Assembly: GCF_007992495.1 (NCBI RefSeq) | Contig: NZ_BKAJ01000037.1 | Span: 62,001 to 126,000, forward strand | DNA length: 64,000 bases | From: Reyranella soli | GTDB lineage: Bacteria > Pseudomonadota > Alphaproteobacteria > Reyranellales > Reyranellaceae | Reading direction: 5' to 3' | Part shown: one piece after another, positions 55,928-64,000 of the stretch | Position numbering within the stretch: position 1 is the stretch's first letter | How the letters are laid out: each line of letters begins with the position of its first letter | Program-made: the position numbers and the translations under genes | Notes under the pieces: generated by a model | Told to the model about the DNA's origin: nothing | What the model saw: the letters and a program-made list of their open reading frames with translations, nothing else | Database searches by the model: none

Positions 55928-56137
55928 TTAGTTTCCGCTCCTGCGTCTTGTGCCGAACCACATTGCAACCAACCCAAGCAACAGTCCGATAATCACCGCC
56001 TGCACGGCGATGTCGAACCAGATTCCTGGGATGGCGGGCGCGCCCCCCGCCCGAATGATTGGCATTGCGTTCCACAGCAGGCTTACGATCGCGCCGACGA
56101 TGAAGCCTATGAGGAAGTACACTGCCTTGCGGGACAT
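55928..56137 (-). CDS. Small membrane protein with two helices
   Basis: 69 residues from the ATG at 56137; a GTG ten codons upstream is possible. Two hydrophobic segments (KAVYFLIGFIVGAIVSLLW and IAVQAVIIGLLLGLVAMWF) with a short Gly/Pro loop, and a basic C-terminus (GTRRRSGN). Glycine spacing (GxxxG-like) suggests helix packing. No family recognised. Confidence 0.5.
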   Translation of the reverse strand: MSRKAVYFLIGFIVGAIVSLLWNAMPIIRAGGAPAIPGIWFDIAVQAVIIGLLLGLVAMWFGTRRRSGN

Positions 56138-56220
56138 ACCGAATCTGTAGAGCCAGGGTTGCGCCACGGCCAGCTAGTCGGACGAACTTCTGTCGGACCG
56201 CCTCAGCCGCTGGCTGCCAG

Positions 56221-56322
56221 CTACCATTTCAGGATCTGGCGAAGTCCGTACCAAGCGAGGTACCCGAGCGACGCTATCGCTACGGCACTCACAATCAGGT
56301 AGGCCAGAAGGCTCCAATACAT
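56221..56322 (-). CDS. Possible 33-residue single-pass membrane peptide
   Basis: A short open frame starting MYWSLLAYLIVSAVAIASLG and ending LRQILKW forms one membrane helix with a basic tail. GGGG lies about nine bases before the ATG. Such peptides often regulate larger membrane proteins, but nothing here proves expression. It lies next to another small membrane gene on the same strand. Confidence 0.35.
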   Translation of the reverse strand: MYWSLLAYLIVSAVAIASLGYLAWYGLRQILKW

Positions 56323-57093
56323 CGATTGCCCCGGTCAGCCACAAGCGCATCGGCCGTGACACGTAGCAACGCCGGCAGAGGGCTAGAGGTTGCCAAGCGA
56401 ACTCGTCTCTCTTCGGCGTTGTGTCGTGTCCGTCGCCAAGAAACGACAACCGATATCCTTGGCCACCGGCCCTGATCTTGCTGCGTTCTCAGTTTGTAAC
56501 CGCCACGAGCAGCGGTGTGACGGCGGATTAAGCCCCGCCGTCATCTCCCCTTGGCGCCCTAGCTGGGCGCCCACCTACGTGTTCCTGCTCCGAGGGCTCG
56601 GCAGCGCTGGCCGTCGGAGCAGGTCCTTTTGGGTGGCTCGCGCTGCCTGCCGCAACGGGGTGGAGGCGCAAACTGAAGGCGCTGGCCGGTGAGCTTCTGC
56701 CCACGCTGAAAAAGGTCATTGGCTCAAATCGAGAAGATCACGTCGGCCGGGAAATGACACTGCGCGCCCTTCGGCCGGCCTTCCAGATGTGCTGCTACGC
56801 GAGACGGAACGCGAACGAGCGCAGGGCGTTTTGTAGGCCGTGGTACCCAATCCGAGCACCTCAAGATCGATACACTTCGCAAGCGGGTGAATGGCGAGAC
56901 GTACCGGTGCCGTCGCAGTTGCGGATTCGTCTAGAGTCGGCAGGCGTCATCCGGGAGGGCGGCAACGGCCTTGCGGTGACGGCTGAAGGCCGGCGCTTTG
57001 CTAGCCAAAAGCCGGCGGTCACGCCGCTCGAAAACAAAGCCGCCGTCGACCGTCGCGGCCAGAGACTGCCTTTCAGCGCAGGTCGGTCTTCTG
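56323..57093. other. Gene-poor region with a winged-helix-like fragment
   Basis: No complete gene can be supported. On the plus strand 56907-57002 encodes PSQLRIRLESAGVIREGG followed by LAVTAEGRRFA, which looks like the recognition helix and wing of a small winged-helix protein similar in style to that at 2671. It lacks a start with a ribosome site and may be a decayed gene. Confidence 0.35.
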
Positions 57094-57312
57094 ATGACCA
57101 AAGAGCGTCGCGAGGACATACCGTTCGGCCGGGCGTTGGAAGAGCCTTGGCAGCTCTCCGTCGATCGCCGCAGCGTGTGCTTGTCGCTCACAGGCGAAGA
57201 CATTCGAGTGAGCGTCGACTACGCCGCCGCCGAGTTCGATCAGATAATCGAGCACCTTACAGTGCTGCGCGCCCAGATGAAGCCGGGCCTGCCGCCGGCG
57301 AAGCGGCACTAG
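57094..57312 (+). CDS. Small hypothetical protein
   Basis: 72 residues from the ATG at 57094, which has AGGTCGG upstream. Two short beta strands (PWQLSVDRRSVCLSLTG and IRVSVDYAAAEFDQ) are followed by a helix (IIEHLTVLRAQM) and a basic tail. The alternation of polar and hydrophobic residues is that of a folded domain. Not recognised. Confidence 0.45.
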   Translation: MTKERREDIPFGRALEEPWQLSVDRRSVCLSLTGEDIRVSVDYAAAEFDQIIEHLTVLRAQMKPGLPPAKRH

Positions 57313-57373
57313 CGCCACGCCGCAGCAAACGCACGGTCAGGCTATCCATCGCAGGGCAGGATGCAGTCGAGAG

Positions 57374-57592
57374 CTAATCTCTCGAAATTCTACGGAAGCC
57401 CGCCGGACGGCGGGCTTTCGACTGCCTGGTCGACTGCCGTGTCGGTGGAAATCGACGAGTCAACGGTGGCGGCAAGCACTCGCCACATCTTCGCGACTGC
57501 GTCCACGCCTCGACGTCGGCTTTGAAACGGCGGCTCGCGGCGTAGCGTTCGCACCGCTGCGCCATCTCTTCGTATTGGCTGGCAGTCCCCAT
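57374..57592 (-). CDS. Doubtful small protein or gene remnant
   Basis: 72 codons. The start MGTASQYEEMAQRCERYAAS resembles short rhizobial proteins that begin with a QYxxMAxxC helix, but after about 30 residues the frame turns Arg/Pro-rich and looks unfolded. A frameshift or decay is likely. No strong ribosome site. Confidence 0.3.
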   Translation of the reverse strand: MGTASQYEEMAQRCERYAASRRFKADVEAWTQSRRCGECLPPPLTRRFPPTRQSTRQSKARRPAGFRRISRD

Positions 57593-57686
57593 GGTCCCCC
57601 CGCAGGCACCATTTGAGACTGCGCTCCTTACATCTCCCTGACTAGGGGGTCACCGGACGGCCAGAGTTGCATTTCTGCAGGGGGCA

Positions 57687-58676
57687 CTACTCGGCGACGG
57701 CGCCTGAGGCTTTCACGGCTGCACCCCATTTCGGCACGTCGTGCTGCAATACCTTGGTGAAGTCATCCGGCGATGAAGCCACCACCTCGAGGCCGATCTT
57801 GGCGAGCCGCGCCTCGGTGTCAGGATCTCGCAGCGCCGCTGTGAAGATCTGGTTCAGCCGGGCGGCGATGTCAGGCGGCAAGCCCGGCGGTCCGATGATG
57901 GCAAGCCAGCTATCCCCCTCGAAGTCGATGCCGTTCTCCGTGAAGGTCGCCACGTCGGGCAGCGCCGGCGAACGCTTCGACGAGGCCACGCCCAGCGCAC
58001 GCACCTTGCCCGACTGGATCTGCGGCAGGGATGTGTTCACGCTGACTGCGGTCAGCTGCACCTCGCCGGCCAGCAGCGCCTGCACCGCCGGCGCGCCACC
58101 CTTGTAGGGCACGTGCACCATGTCGAGCCCGCCCGCCGCCGAGCGGAACAGCTCCATCGTCAGATGCGAGCCGTTGCCCGTGCCCGCCGACGAATAGGTG
58201 AACTTGCCCGGCTGACTCTTGGCCAGCGCCACGAACTCCTTGGGCGTGGCGGCCGGCACCGACGGATGCAGCATGATCACCGTCGGGAACTTGGCCGCCA
58301 GCATGATCGGCGTGAAGTCCTTGAAGACGTCATAGGGCAGCTTCGCGCCGTAGAGCGTGGGCGCGATCGCATGCGTGCCGTTGTCGGCCACAACGACCGT
58401 GTAGCCGTCGGGCGCCGATTTGCTCACCAGCGCGCTGCCCACCGTTCCGCCGGCGCCCGGCCGGTTCTCGACGATGGCCTGCTGGCCGGTCTGGTCGGTG
58501 ATCTTCTGCGCCACGATGCGCCCGAACGTGTCCGAATTGCCGCCCGGCGCGTGCGGCACGACGATCCTGATCGGCCGCGACGGGAATGTCGACGTCTGGG
58601 CAGCCGCCGGCAGCACGGCGGAACCGGCAACCAGGCCAACGAGCTTGAGCGCCTGGCGACGCGACGGGCGGATCAT
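57687..58676 (-). CDS. Bug/TctC-type tripartite tricarboxylate binding protein
   Basis: 329 residues. Tat-like leader [20 protein letters not shown] with cleavage near AAAQ (about 26). The mature protein shows the Bug pattern: [58 protein letters not shown]. These periplasmic proteins bind carboxylates or other small acids for TTT importers or sensing. No tctA/tctB genes are adjacent, so it is an orphan receptor. Confidence 0.88.
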   Translation of the reverse strand: MIRPSRRQALKLVGLVAGSAVLPAAAQTSTFPSRPIRIVVPHAPGGNSDTFGRIVAQKITDQTGQQAIVENRPGAGGTVGSALVSKSAPDGYTVVVADNGTHAIAPTLYGAKLPYDVFKDFTPIMLAAKFPTVIMLHPSVPAATPKEFVALAKSQPGKFTYSSAGTGNGSHLTMELFRSAAGGLDMVHVPYKGGAPAVQALLAGEVQLTAVSVNTSLPQIQSGKVRALGVASSKRSPALPDVATFTENGIDFEGDSWLAIIGPPGLPPDIAARLNQIFTAALRDPDTEARLAKIGLEVVASSPDDFTKVLQHDVPKWGAAVKASGAVAE

Positions 58677-58795
58677 GCAGACTCCACGAGCGAATGGGTG
58701 GCGAACGTTGTCACGGAACCCCGTTGCTGTCGACGATGCGCATTGACTGCCGATGGCTGTCGCCCCACACAACCGGCTCGGAACAGGAAAGACGA

Positions 58796-59452
58796 ATGCC
58801 ATCGGAACAGCAGAGCGCGGCGACGCATTGCCGGCTCTATCTCATCTCGCCGGAGCGCATCGAGCACCCGACGATCTTCGCCGACGACTTGCGCGCCGCG
58901 CTCGACGGCGGTGACGTCGCGGCCTTCCAGCTTCGGCTGAAGGACGTCTCAGACGACGCCATCACCCACGCCGCCGACACGCTGCGCCCGGTCTGCCAGC
59001 AGCGCGACGTGGCCTTCATCATGAACGACCGGCCCGACCTCGCCGTGAAGCTCGATTGCGACGGCGTGCATGTCGGCCAGGAGGACATGCCCTACGCCGA
59101 GGCGCGGCGCATCGTCGGGCCGGAGCGGCAGGTCGGCGTGACCTGCAAGGCCTCGCGGCACCTCGCCATGGAGGCGGCCGAAGCCGGTGCCGACTACGTG
59201 GCGTTCGGCGCGTTCTTTCCTTCGGGCACCAAGGCCGTGACCACGCCGGCCGAGCTCGACATCCTCGAATGGTGGAGCGGGCTCATGGAGGTGCCGTGCG
59301 TGGCGATCGGCGGCATCACCGTCGAGAACTGCCGCCCGGTGATCGCCGCCGGCGCCGATTTCCTCGCTGTCGCGGGCGGCGTCTGGAACCACAAGGACGG
59401 GCCAAAAGCGGCTGTGCGCGCCTTCAGCGAGATCTTTTCGGCGCACCGTTAG
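58796..59452 (+). CDS. thiE: Thiamine-phosphate synthase
   Basis: 218 residues, TIM barrel. [11 protein letters not shown] for substrate contact, [26 protein letters not shown] with the metal ligands, [15 protein letters not shown] and [24 protein letters not shown] are ThiE hallmarks. Joins HMP-PP (made by ThiD) and thiazole phosphate. AGGAAAGA precedes the ATG. The 3' end overlaps the convergent SGNH gene by 29 bases. No TPP riboswitch seen upstream. Confidence 0.92.
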   Translation: MPSEQQSAATHCRLYLISPERIEHPTIFADDLRAALDGGDVAAFQLRLKDVSDDAITHAADTLRPVCQQRDVAFIMNDRPDLAVKLDCDGVHVGQEDMPYAEARRIVGPERQVGVTCKASRHLAMEAAEAGADYVAFGAFFPSGTKAVTTPAELDILEWWSGLMEVPCVAIGGITVENCRPVIAAGADFLAVAGGVWNHKDGPKAAVRAFSEIFSAHR

Positions 59453-60536
59453 CGCCGTCTGATCCGAGCAACCCTTCTCGCTGCACGTACTTGGCGATCT
59501 CGGCCGCGATCAGTGCGTGGCCCGCCACGCCGGGATGGCCGTCGCCGACAATGTACGGGTTGGGCCCGCCCTCCCGCCGGTTGCGCTCGAAGGCGGGGGT
59601 GAGGTCGAGATACCGGATGCCCTCCCCGACCTTGTCGATGATGCCGGGCAGCGCCGCCGGTGGGCCGTAATAGTTCGTCGGCAGGAACACCACGAGGAGC
59701 TGCGAGCCGCTTGCCACGGCCATCCGGTTCATGCGCTGCAGGAGGAACTGGACGGCCTCGGCCTTCTTGGCGTCATCCGGCTCCCGGTTTCTACTCCAGG
59801 CGTAGTACAGCCGGCCGAAGATCACGTCAGCGCCGTGCGTCAGCCAGCGCAGAGGCGTGCCATAGCCGCCGTCCTGGTGCACCTGCAGGCGACGAACGCC
59901 GTTGCTGAACGGCAGGGCGATGTATGGCTGACCGGCGTCGCCCCAGGAGACGTGCGACACGTCGAGACAGAACTCGTAGTAGGACGGCGCGCAGGGCCAG
60001 ACGTTGCGCTCGAAGTGGTGGGCGATGATGCCGTAGACCACCAGCCGCGGCCTGAGGTCGAGATTGCGCTCGAGGACCTGCAGCGATTGCGTCGTGCCGT
60101 AGCTCGCCAGAGCGAAATTGGCGACGCTGGCGCCGAGCTCACGCCCGAGCTTGGCGGCATAGGAGTCCTGGTTGGCCAGCGCATAGGCCCAGGTGAAGGA
60201 ATCGCCCACAGTGACGATATCGTAGCGCGCGGCGCTCAGCTGGCCCGGCCCGTCGACCCTGGCGCCGCGATTGTCGGTGTAGATGTCGAACTCGAAGGTC
60301 GCCCGGTCCGCAATGGCGGGGTAGATGTGCCGCGTATGGGCGCTGGGGCGGGACGCCAGGCCGATTTCGGGATCGTAGATCACGATGCCGTCGCCCGCGG
60401 TGCTCATGGCCGGCGGCCAGACCGTCAGGTAGGCCGTTACCCAGATGCCAATCAGCAGCGCCACCGTCGTCGAGGCGAACGCCAGGACGAGGCTCTTCAG
60501 GCGCGATCCCCGCCCCTTCACCGCACCGGCAGCCAC
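59424..60536 (-). CDS. Membrane-anchored SGNH/GDSL hydrolase-like protein
   Basis: 370 residues. One N-terminal membrane helix (about 14-36) acts as anchor; the rest is periplasmic. Nucleophile block [13 protein letters not shown] near 108-120 and the Asp/His block [14 protein letters not shown] near 335-348 identify an SGNH fold like that in glycan O-acetylation/deacetylation proteins. Its start overlaps the end of epmA by 19 bases, so the two are co-transcribed. Substrate unknown. Confidence 0.75.
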   Translation of the reverse strand: MAAGAVKGRGSRLKSLVLAFASTTVALLIGIWVTAYLTVWPPAMSTAGDGIVIYDPEIGLASRPSAHTRHIYPAIADRATFEFDIYTDNRGARVDGPGQLSAARYDIVTVGDSFTWAYALANQDSYAAKLGRELGASVANFALASYGTTQSLQVLERNLDLRPRLVVYGIIAHHFERNVWPCAPSYYEFCLDVSHVSWGDAGQPYIALPFSNGVRRLQVHQDGGYGTPLRWLTHGADVIFGRLYYAWSRNREPDDAKKAEAVQFLLQRMNRMAVASGSQLLVVFLPTNYYGPPAALPGIIDKVGEGIRYLDLTPAFERNRREGGPNPYIVGDGHPGVAGHALIAAEIAKYVQREGLLGSDGANGAPKRSR

Positions 60537-61513
60537 AGCACGTCCTCAATGTGGTTGGCGCCGGTGACCAGCATCACCAGGCGGTCGAAGCCAAGCGCTA
60601 TGCCCGAGCAGTCGGGCAGGCCATGATCGAGCGCCGCCAGGAAATCTTCGTCGACCGGCCAGCGCACGCCGTACAGCCGCTCCTTCTCGTCCATGTCGGC
60701 CTGCAGGCGGACGCGCTGGATATCGGGATCGGTCAGCTCGCCGAATGCGTTGGCAAGCTCCACGCCGCAGACATAGAGCTCGAAGCGCTCGGCGACGCGC
60801 GGATCGCTGGGCTTGGCGCGGGCGAGCGCGGCCATGGCGATCGGATACTCGCAAAGGATGGTCGGGCGGCCCATGCCGAGCTTGCCCTCGATCCGGTCGA
60901 ACATGACGCGGAAGAAGACGTCGTCCCAGCTGTCGCCGTCGTGCATGGCGATACCCGCCGCGCGGGCCAGCTTGTCGGCGCTGCCCACTGTAGCGAACAG
61001 GTCGACGCCAGCGTAGCGATGGAACGCCTCCGCCACTGTCAGTCGCTCCGGTTCGGCTTGCGGATCGCAGCGGTGCTCGCCCCAACGCAGCTCGCTGGCG
61101 CCCGTCAGCGCCAGCAGCCGCGCGCAATCCTGCATGATTGTCTCGTAGCCCACCCCCGCGCGATACCACTCCAGCATCGTGAATTCCGGATGATGCAGCG
61201 CCGAGCCCTCGGCATTGCGGAAGACCCGGGCGAACTGGAACAGTTTTGGAACGCCGCCGGCTAAAAGCTTCTTCATGGCGAACTCGGGCGAGGTGTGCAG
61301 CCAGCGCTCGCGCTCCTCGCCATCGGGCAGCTCCCAGTCGGTGGCGAACCCCGAGAGGTGCACTTCGGCGCCGGGCGCCACCTGCAGGATCGGCGTCTCG
61401 ACCTCGGCGAAGCCCTCGTCCGCGAACCATCGGCGGATGGCGGCTTGCAGGCGCGCCCGTGCTTGCAGTGCAGGCAAACGCCGCTCGAGCTTGTCGGGAC
61501 GCCAATCGGTCAT
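60518..61513 (-). CDS. epmA: EF-P lysine beta-lysyltransferase EpmA (PoxA/GenX)
   Basis: 331 residues from the ATG at 61513. Class II LysRS-like catalytic core without the anticodon domain: FAEVETPILQVAPGAEVHL, LHTSPEFAMKKLLAGG (motif 2 follows with FRNAEGSALHHPEFTMLEWYRA), and motif 3 GIALGFDRLVMLVTG. EpmA attaches beta-lysine to the conserved lysine of EF-P. efp lies nearby at 62015 on the other strand. Start at 61528 also possible. Confidence 0.93.
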   Translation of the reverse strand: MTDWRPDKLERRLPALQARARLQAAIRRWFADEGFAEVETPILQVAPGAEVHLSGFATDWELPDGEERERWLHTSPEFAMKKLLAGGVPKLFQFARVFRNAEGSALHHPEFTMLEWYRAGVGYETIMQDCARLLALTGASELRWGEHRCDPQAEPERLTVAEAFHRYAGVDLFATVGSADKLARAAGIAMHDGDSWDDVFFRVMFDRIEGKLGMGRPTILCEYPIAMAALARAKPSDPRVAERFELYVCGVELANAFGELTDPDIQRVRLQADMDEKERLYGVRWPVDEDFLAALDHGLPDCSGIALGFDRLVMLVTGANHIEDVLWLPVR

Positions 61514-61557
61514 GGCCGACCATCGCATGCCCCGATTGTCGCGTGTAGGGTGGCCAT

Positions 61558-61908
61558 ATGACGCCCAAGCAGATCGACGCTTTCTGCGGCAAGCTTCCCG
61601 CCGCGACCCGCACCGTGCAGTGGGAAGGCGTCATCGTCTTCAAGGTCGGCGGCAAGATGTTCTGCCTGATCGCGCCCGAGGAGCATTCGGTCGGCCGCAT
61701 CTCTTTCAAGTCGGCCCCCGAGCACTACGACGCGCTCAGCCGCTCGCCGGGCTTCCGGCCCGCCCCCTACCTCGCGCGCGCCAAGTGGGTGTCGGTCGAC
61801 GATCCCAAGGCGCTGTCCGACCGCGAGATGAAGGCATACATCAAGCGGGCGCATGCGGTCATCGCCGCTGCCCTGCCCAAGAAGAAGCAGGCTGAATTGG
61901 GCCTGTGA
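61558..61908 (+). CDS. MmcQ/YjbR-family protein
   Basis: 116 residues. Family features: a start with IDAFCGKLPAATRTVQWEG, VFKVGGKMFCLIAPE, and the C-terminal pair PYLARAKWVSVDD and AYIKRAHAVIAAALPKKK. YjbR proteins have a double-wing DNA-binding-like fold (CyaY-like topology) with unclear function. Divergent from epmA with 44 bases between starts. Small conserved protein, well supported. Confidence 0.85.
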   Translation: MTPKQIDAFCGKLPAATRTVQWEGVIVFKVGGKMFCLIAPEEHSVGRISFKSAPEHYDALSRSPGFRPAPYLARAKWVSVDDPKALSDREMKAYIKRAHAVIAAALPKKKQAELGL

Positions 61909-62014
61909 GGCCCCGGTTGCGGCTTCCTCCCGCCTTTGATACAAGCCCGCGCCGGCCTCGCACCGCCTTCCGCGGACGAGGCCGAATTCCATTCATTCGA
62001 CCTGCGGTAAGCCC

Positions 62015-62584
62015 ATGAAAGTGCCCGTCAATTCCATCCGTGCCGGCAACGTCATCGAATACAACGGCAAGCTCTGGGTGGCCGCCAAGGTGCAGCACAT
62101 CAGCCCCGGCAAGGGCGGCGCCTTCGTCGCTATCGAGGCCAAGGCGCTGCGCGAGGGCAACAAGCTGCAGGAGCGCTTCCGCTCGGGCGAGACAATCGAG
62201 CACGTCCATATCGACGAGCGCGAGTGCACCTACCTGTTCAAGGACGACAACGGCTTCACCTTCATGGACAAGGAGAACTACGAGCAGCTCACCGTGGGTG
62301 CCGACGTTCTCGATCCCGACCAGTCGCGCTGGCTGCAGGACGGCATGGAAGTGACCGTATCGCTGTACGAGGGGTCTCCGGTCGGCGTCGAGCTGCCCAA
62401 GAGCGTGGTCCTCGCCGTCACCGAGGCCGACGCCGTGGTGAAGGGCCAGACCGCCTCCTCGTCCTACAAGCCCGCGGTCGTCGAAGGCGGCATCAAGGTG
62501 ATGGTGCCGCCGCACATCGCCGTTGGCACCAGGCTGGTGATCAACACCGAAGACGGCAGCTACATGGAACGCGCAAAGGATTGA
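62015..62584 (+). CDS. efp: Translation elongation factor P
   Basis: 189 residues, three beta-barrel domains. The loop HISPGKGGAF holds Lys33, equivalent to the lysine modified by EpmA in E. coli (Lys34), and the family end IAVGTRLVINTEDGSYMERAKD is intact. EF-P relieves ribosomes stalled at polyproline, which fits a genome with many Pro-rich envelope proteins (TolA, TolR, CpoB in this window). Followed by the IMPase gene after four bases. Confidence 0.97.
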   Translation: MKVPVNSIRAGNVIEYNGKLWVAAKVQHISPGKGGAFVAIEAKALREGNKLQERFRSGETIEHVHIDERECTYLFKDDNGFTFMDKENYEQLTVGADVLDPDQSRWLQDGMEVTVSLYEGSPVGVELPKSVVLAVTEADAVVKGQTASSSYKPAVVEGGIKVMVPPHIAVGTRLVINTEDGSYMERAKD

Positions 62585-62588
62585 CCTG

Positions 62589-63482
62589 ATGAGCCGCGCG
62601 CCCGATCAACCCGTTGCCCGCATCGGCCGCGCCCCGCTCAGTACCGGTCGCGAACGTTCCGGTCCGCCCGAGCGCCGCTCGCTGGCGCCGCGCTCGGCCA
62701 CCATCACGGTGATGATCCGTGCAGCCTTCGCCGCGGCCAAAAACCTGAAGCGCGACTTCGGCGAGGTCGAGCACCTGCAGATCTCGGAGAAGGGCCCCGG
62801 CGACTTCGTCAGCCATGCCGACATCAAGGCCGAGCGCACGCTGCGCGCCGAGCTCGCCCGCACGCGGCCGGAGTACGGCTTCCTCGGTGAGGAAGGCGGC
62901 GAGACCAAGGGCGATGGCCGCAACCGCTGGATCGTCGATCCGCTCGACGGCACGACCAACTTCCTGCACGGCGTGCCGCACTTCGCCATCTCGATCGGGC
63001 TGGAACGCGAGGGCGAAATCATCGCCGGCGTCATCTATCAGCCGATCTCTGACGAGTTGTTCTGGGCCGAGAAAGGCAACGGCGCCTATGTCGACACGCC
63101 CAACGCCCGCTCGCGCCGGCTGCGCGTGTCGGGCCGCAAGGATCCGGCGCGCGCCCTGGTGGCGACCGGCATCCCCAATATCGGCAAGGGCGACCATGCC
63201 GATTATCACCGCCGGCTCGAGGCCGTGACGCGGCAGACCGCCGGCGTGCGGCGCTGGGGCGCGGCTTCGCTCGACTTCGCCTTCCTGGCGGCCGGACGGT
63301 ACGACGCTTTCTTCGAGTACGGTCTGGCGCCGTGGGATGTCGCTGCGGGGCTGCTTCTGGTGCGCGAAGCCGGCGGCACCGTGAGTGACGTCGCAGGCAA
63401 GCCCTACGAGCTCGGCGGCCCTTCGGTGCTCGCCAGCAACTTCGGCCTGCACGAGCCGATGATCGGGATCTTGGGCTCTTAG
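62589..63482 (+). CDS. Inositol monophosphatase family protein (SuhB-like)
   Basis: 297 residues. Metal-binding motifs GEEGGETKG, WIVDPLDGTTNFLHG and the C-terminal APWDVAAGLLLVREAGG define the family. The first 40 residues are a Pro/Arg/Ser-rich extension; Met42 (MIRAAFAAAKNL) is where relatives usually begin. AAGGA before the first ATG supports the longer form. Phosphatase acting on inositol phosphate or related sugars; some SuhB also bind RNA polymerase. Linked to efp. Confidence 0.9.
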   Translation: MSRAPDQPVARIGRAPLSTGRERSGPPERRSLAPRSATITVMIRAAFAAAKNLKRDFGEVEHLQISEKGPGDFVSHADIKAERTLRAELARTRPEYGFLGEEGGETKGDGRNRWIVDPLDGTTNFLHGVPHFAISIGLEREGEIIAGVIYQPISDELFWAEKGNGAYVDTPNARSRRLRVSGRKDPARALVATGIPNIGKGDHADYHRRLEAVTRQTAGVRRWGAASLDFAFLAAGRYDAFFEYGLAPWDVAAGLLLVREAGGTVSDVAGKPYELGGPSVLASNFGLHEPMIGILGS

Positions 63483-63484
63483 GT

Positions 63485-63633
63485 GGAGCGCGGACCTCCA
63501 GGTCCGCTCATGATCATGTCATCGTCTTCCGGACCGCGAGCCTCCGGCTCGCTCATGATTCATGAGCGAGCCGGAGGCTCGCGGTCCCGAAGAGCATGAG
63601 TATGAGCGGACCTGGAGGTCCGCGCTCCGGCAT
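63485..63633. repeat. Family A interspersed palindrome, locus 5
   Basis: Two nested units directly after the IMPase stop. Outer arms GAGCGCGGACCTCCAGGTCC and mirror GGACCTGGAGGTCCGCGCTC; inner unit CTTCCGGACCGCGAGCCTCC.. with hairpins GCGAGCC-TCC-GGCTCGC and its mirror, centre CATGATTCATG. One base is changed in the inner mirror (GGTCCCGAAG instead of GGTCCGGAAG). Confidence 0.85.
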
Positions 63634-63752
63634 GACGCCATACAACGGGCAAAAACTCTCCACAGGATGCGTTTGCGGCGCTGCGCGCTGGTTGAGCGGG
63701 CACCGTCCAGCGGTTATTGTTGGGCCAAATTCTCGTTGAGAGGCAATTGGTT

Positions 63753-64000
63753 ATGCCATCGTCCTCGGTTGCCGCGCGCAGCCTTGCGCTTGCCGTGCTG
63801 GCCCTCGGCGCAGCACCCGCTTTCGCGCAGGACATCGTCGTGCAGCCGGCGCGCGTGCCGGTTGCCGGCGCGCCGGGAACGTACGAGCGCAGCCTGCCGC
63901 CGCCTCCGCCCGGCCCGATCGAAAGCCGCTTGGTGAACGCTCCGGCCGCCCCGCCCGCCCCCGTGGTTACGGTCCCGGCCACGCCGCCGCCCGGCCCGAC
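63753..64000 (+). CDS. Proline-rich secreted protein, 5' part only
   Basis: The first 82 codons of a gene cut by the window end. Sec signal peptide (RSLALAVLALGAAPAFAQ, cleavage near residue 22) followed by a Pro/Ala/Val-rich stretch (RSLPPPPPGPIESRLVNAP, then APPAPVV). AGAGG precedes the ATG. Similar leaders are found on OmpA-like or other envelope proteins, but the folded domain is outside the window. Confidence 0.6.
   Translation, partial: MPSSSVAARSLALAVLALGAAPAFAQDIVVQPARVPVAGAPGTYERSLPPPPPGPIESRLVNAPAAPPAPVVTVPATPPPGP

Noticed and set aside
56390-56692. 100-codon plus-strand frame in the gene-poor region
   Set aside because: No ribosome site, biased composition and no recognisable domain.
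58677-58795. TPP riboswitch before thiE
   Set aside because: The conserved CTGAGA-type core and P3/P4 elements are missing from this leader.

Overview
The window is GC-rich (lower in parts of the left arm) and carries a typical alphaproteobacterial backbone: yebC-ruvCAB-ybgC-tolQRAB-pal-cpoB-tilS-ftsH-folP-glmM-thiD in one long minus-strand series, zapA-6S RNA-fau, tkt-gap, and epmA/efp. Gene content and style (many orphan transporters, interspersed palindromes, Tat-type leader peptides) suggest a soil or water alphaproteobacterium of the Rhodospirillales/Hyphomicrobiales type, possibly Reyranella-like. The genus is inference, not seen.

Region 1 (1-9 kb) is accessory DNA: an orphan O-methyltransferase, several small proteins without recognised function, a MaoC-type hydratase, a secreted protein/membrane protein pair (6427-7934), a decayed internal duplication (4330-4480 versus 5461-5610) and two IS3-type transposase remnants. 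Region 2 (9.06-15.4 kb) is a satellite-like integrated element, all on the minus strand: tyrosine integrase, phage-type small genes, an AlpA-type regulator, and a DUF3987 helicase/primase-associated protein preceded by a gene with a probable frameshift. No capsid genes and no tRNA attachment site were found.

Region 3 (15.4-25.9 kb) holds a GSCR/SGNH protein and a methyltransferase in one operon, a divergent multi-spanning membrane protein, then metabolic genes (isochorismatase-fold hydrolase, Ldh2-type dehydrogenase, SDR, aminotransferase, cNMP-binding/thioredoxin-reductase-like fusion, alpha/beta hydrolase). Region 4 (26-43.3 kb) is the conserved housekeeping series: thiamine and folate synthesis, peptidoglycan precursor supply, FtsH, TilS, the complete Tol-Pal envelope machine, the RuvABC resolvasome, YebC, a YmdB-like phosphoesterase, 5-formyl-THF cycloligase, a 6S RNA and ZapA. 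Between yebC and the ymdB-like gene lies a densely structured minus-strand RNA candidate ending in two tandem terminators.

Region 5 (43.4-55.3 kb) starts with tkt-gap and ends with a class I aldolase. Between them sits a block with a GntR regulator, a four-gene ABC importer, ureidoglycolate lyase and two PuuE-type allantoinases, consistent with a ureide/purine-nitrogen uptake and degradation unit controlled by two perfect 12-bp palindromic operators in the divergent promoter. Region 6 (55.3-64 kb) has small envelope proteins, a Bug-type binding protein, thiE, a membrane-anchored SGNH protein, epmA, a YjbR protein, efp, an inositol-monophosphatase-family enzyme and the start of a proline-rich secreted protein.

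Three families of interspersed palindromes occur. The most interesting (family A; five loci at 19.8, 21.1, 25.9, 46.5 and 63.5 kb) has a constant CGGACCGCG/CATGA frame and hairpin arms whose sequences change while pairing is kept. It lies mostly at the 3' ends of genes, and at 46.5 kb it forms the C-terminal coding end of the GntR regulator.
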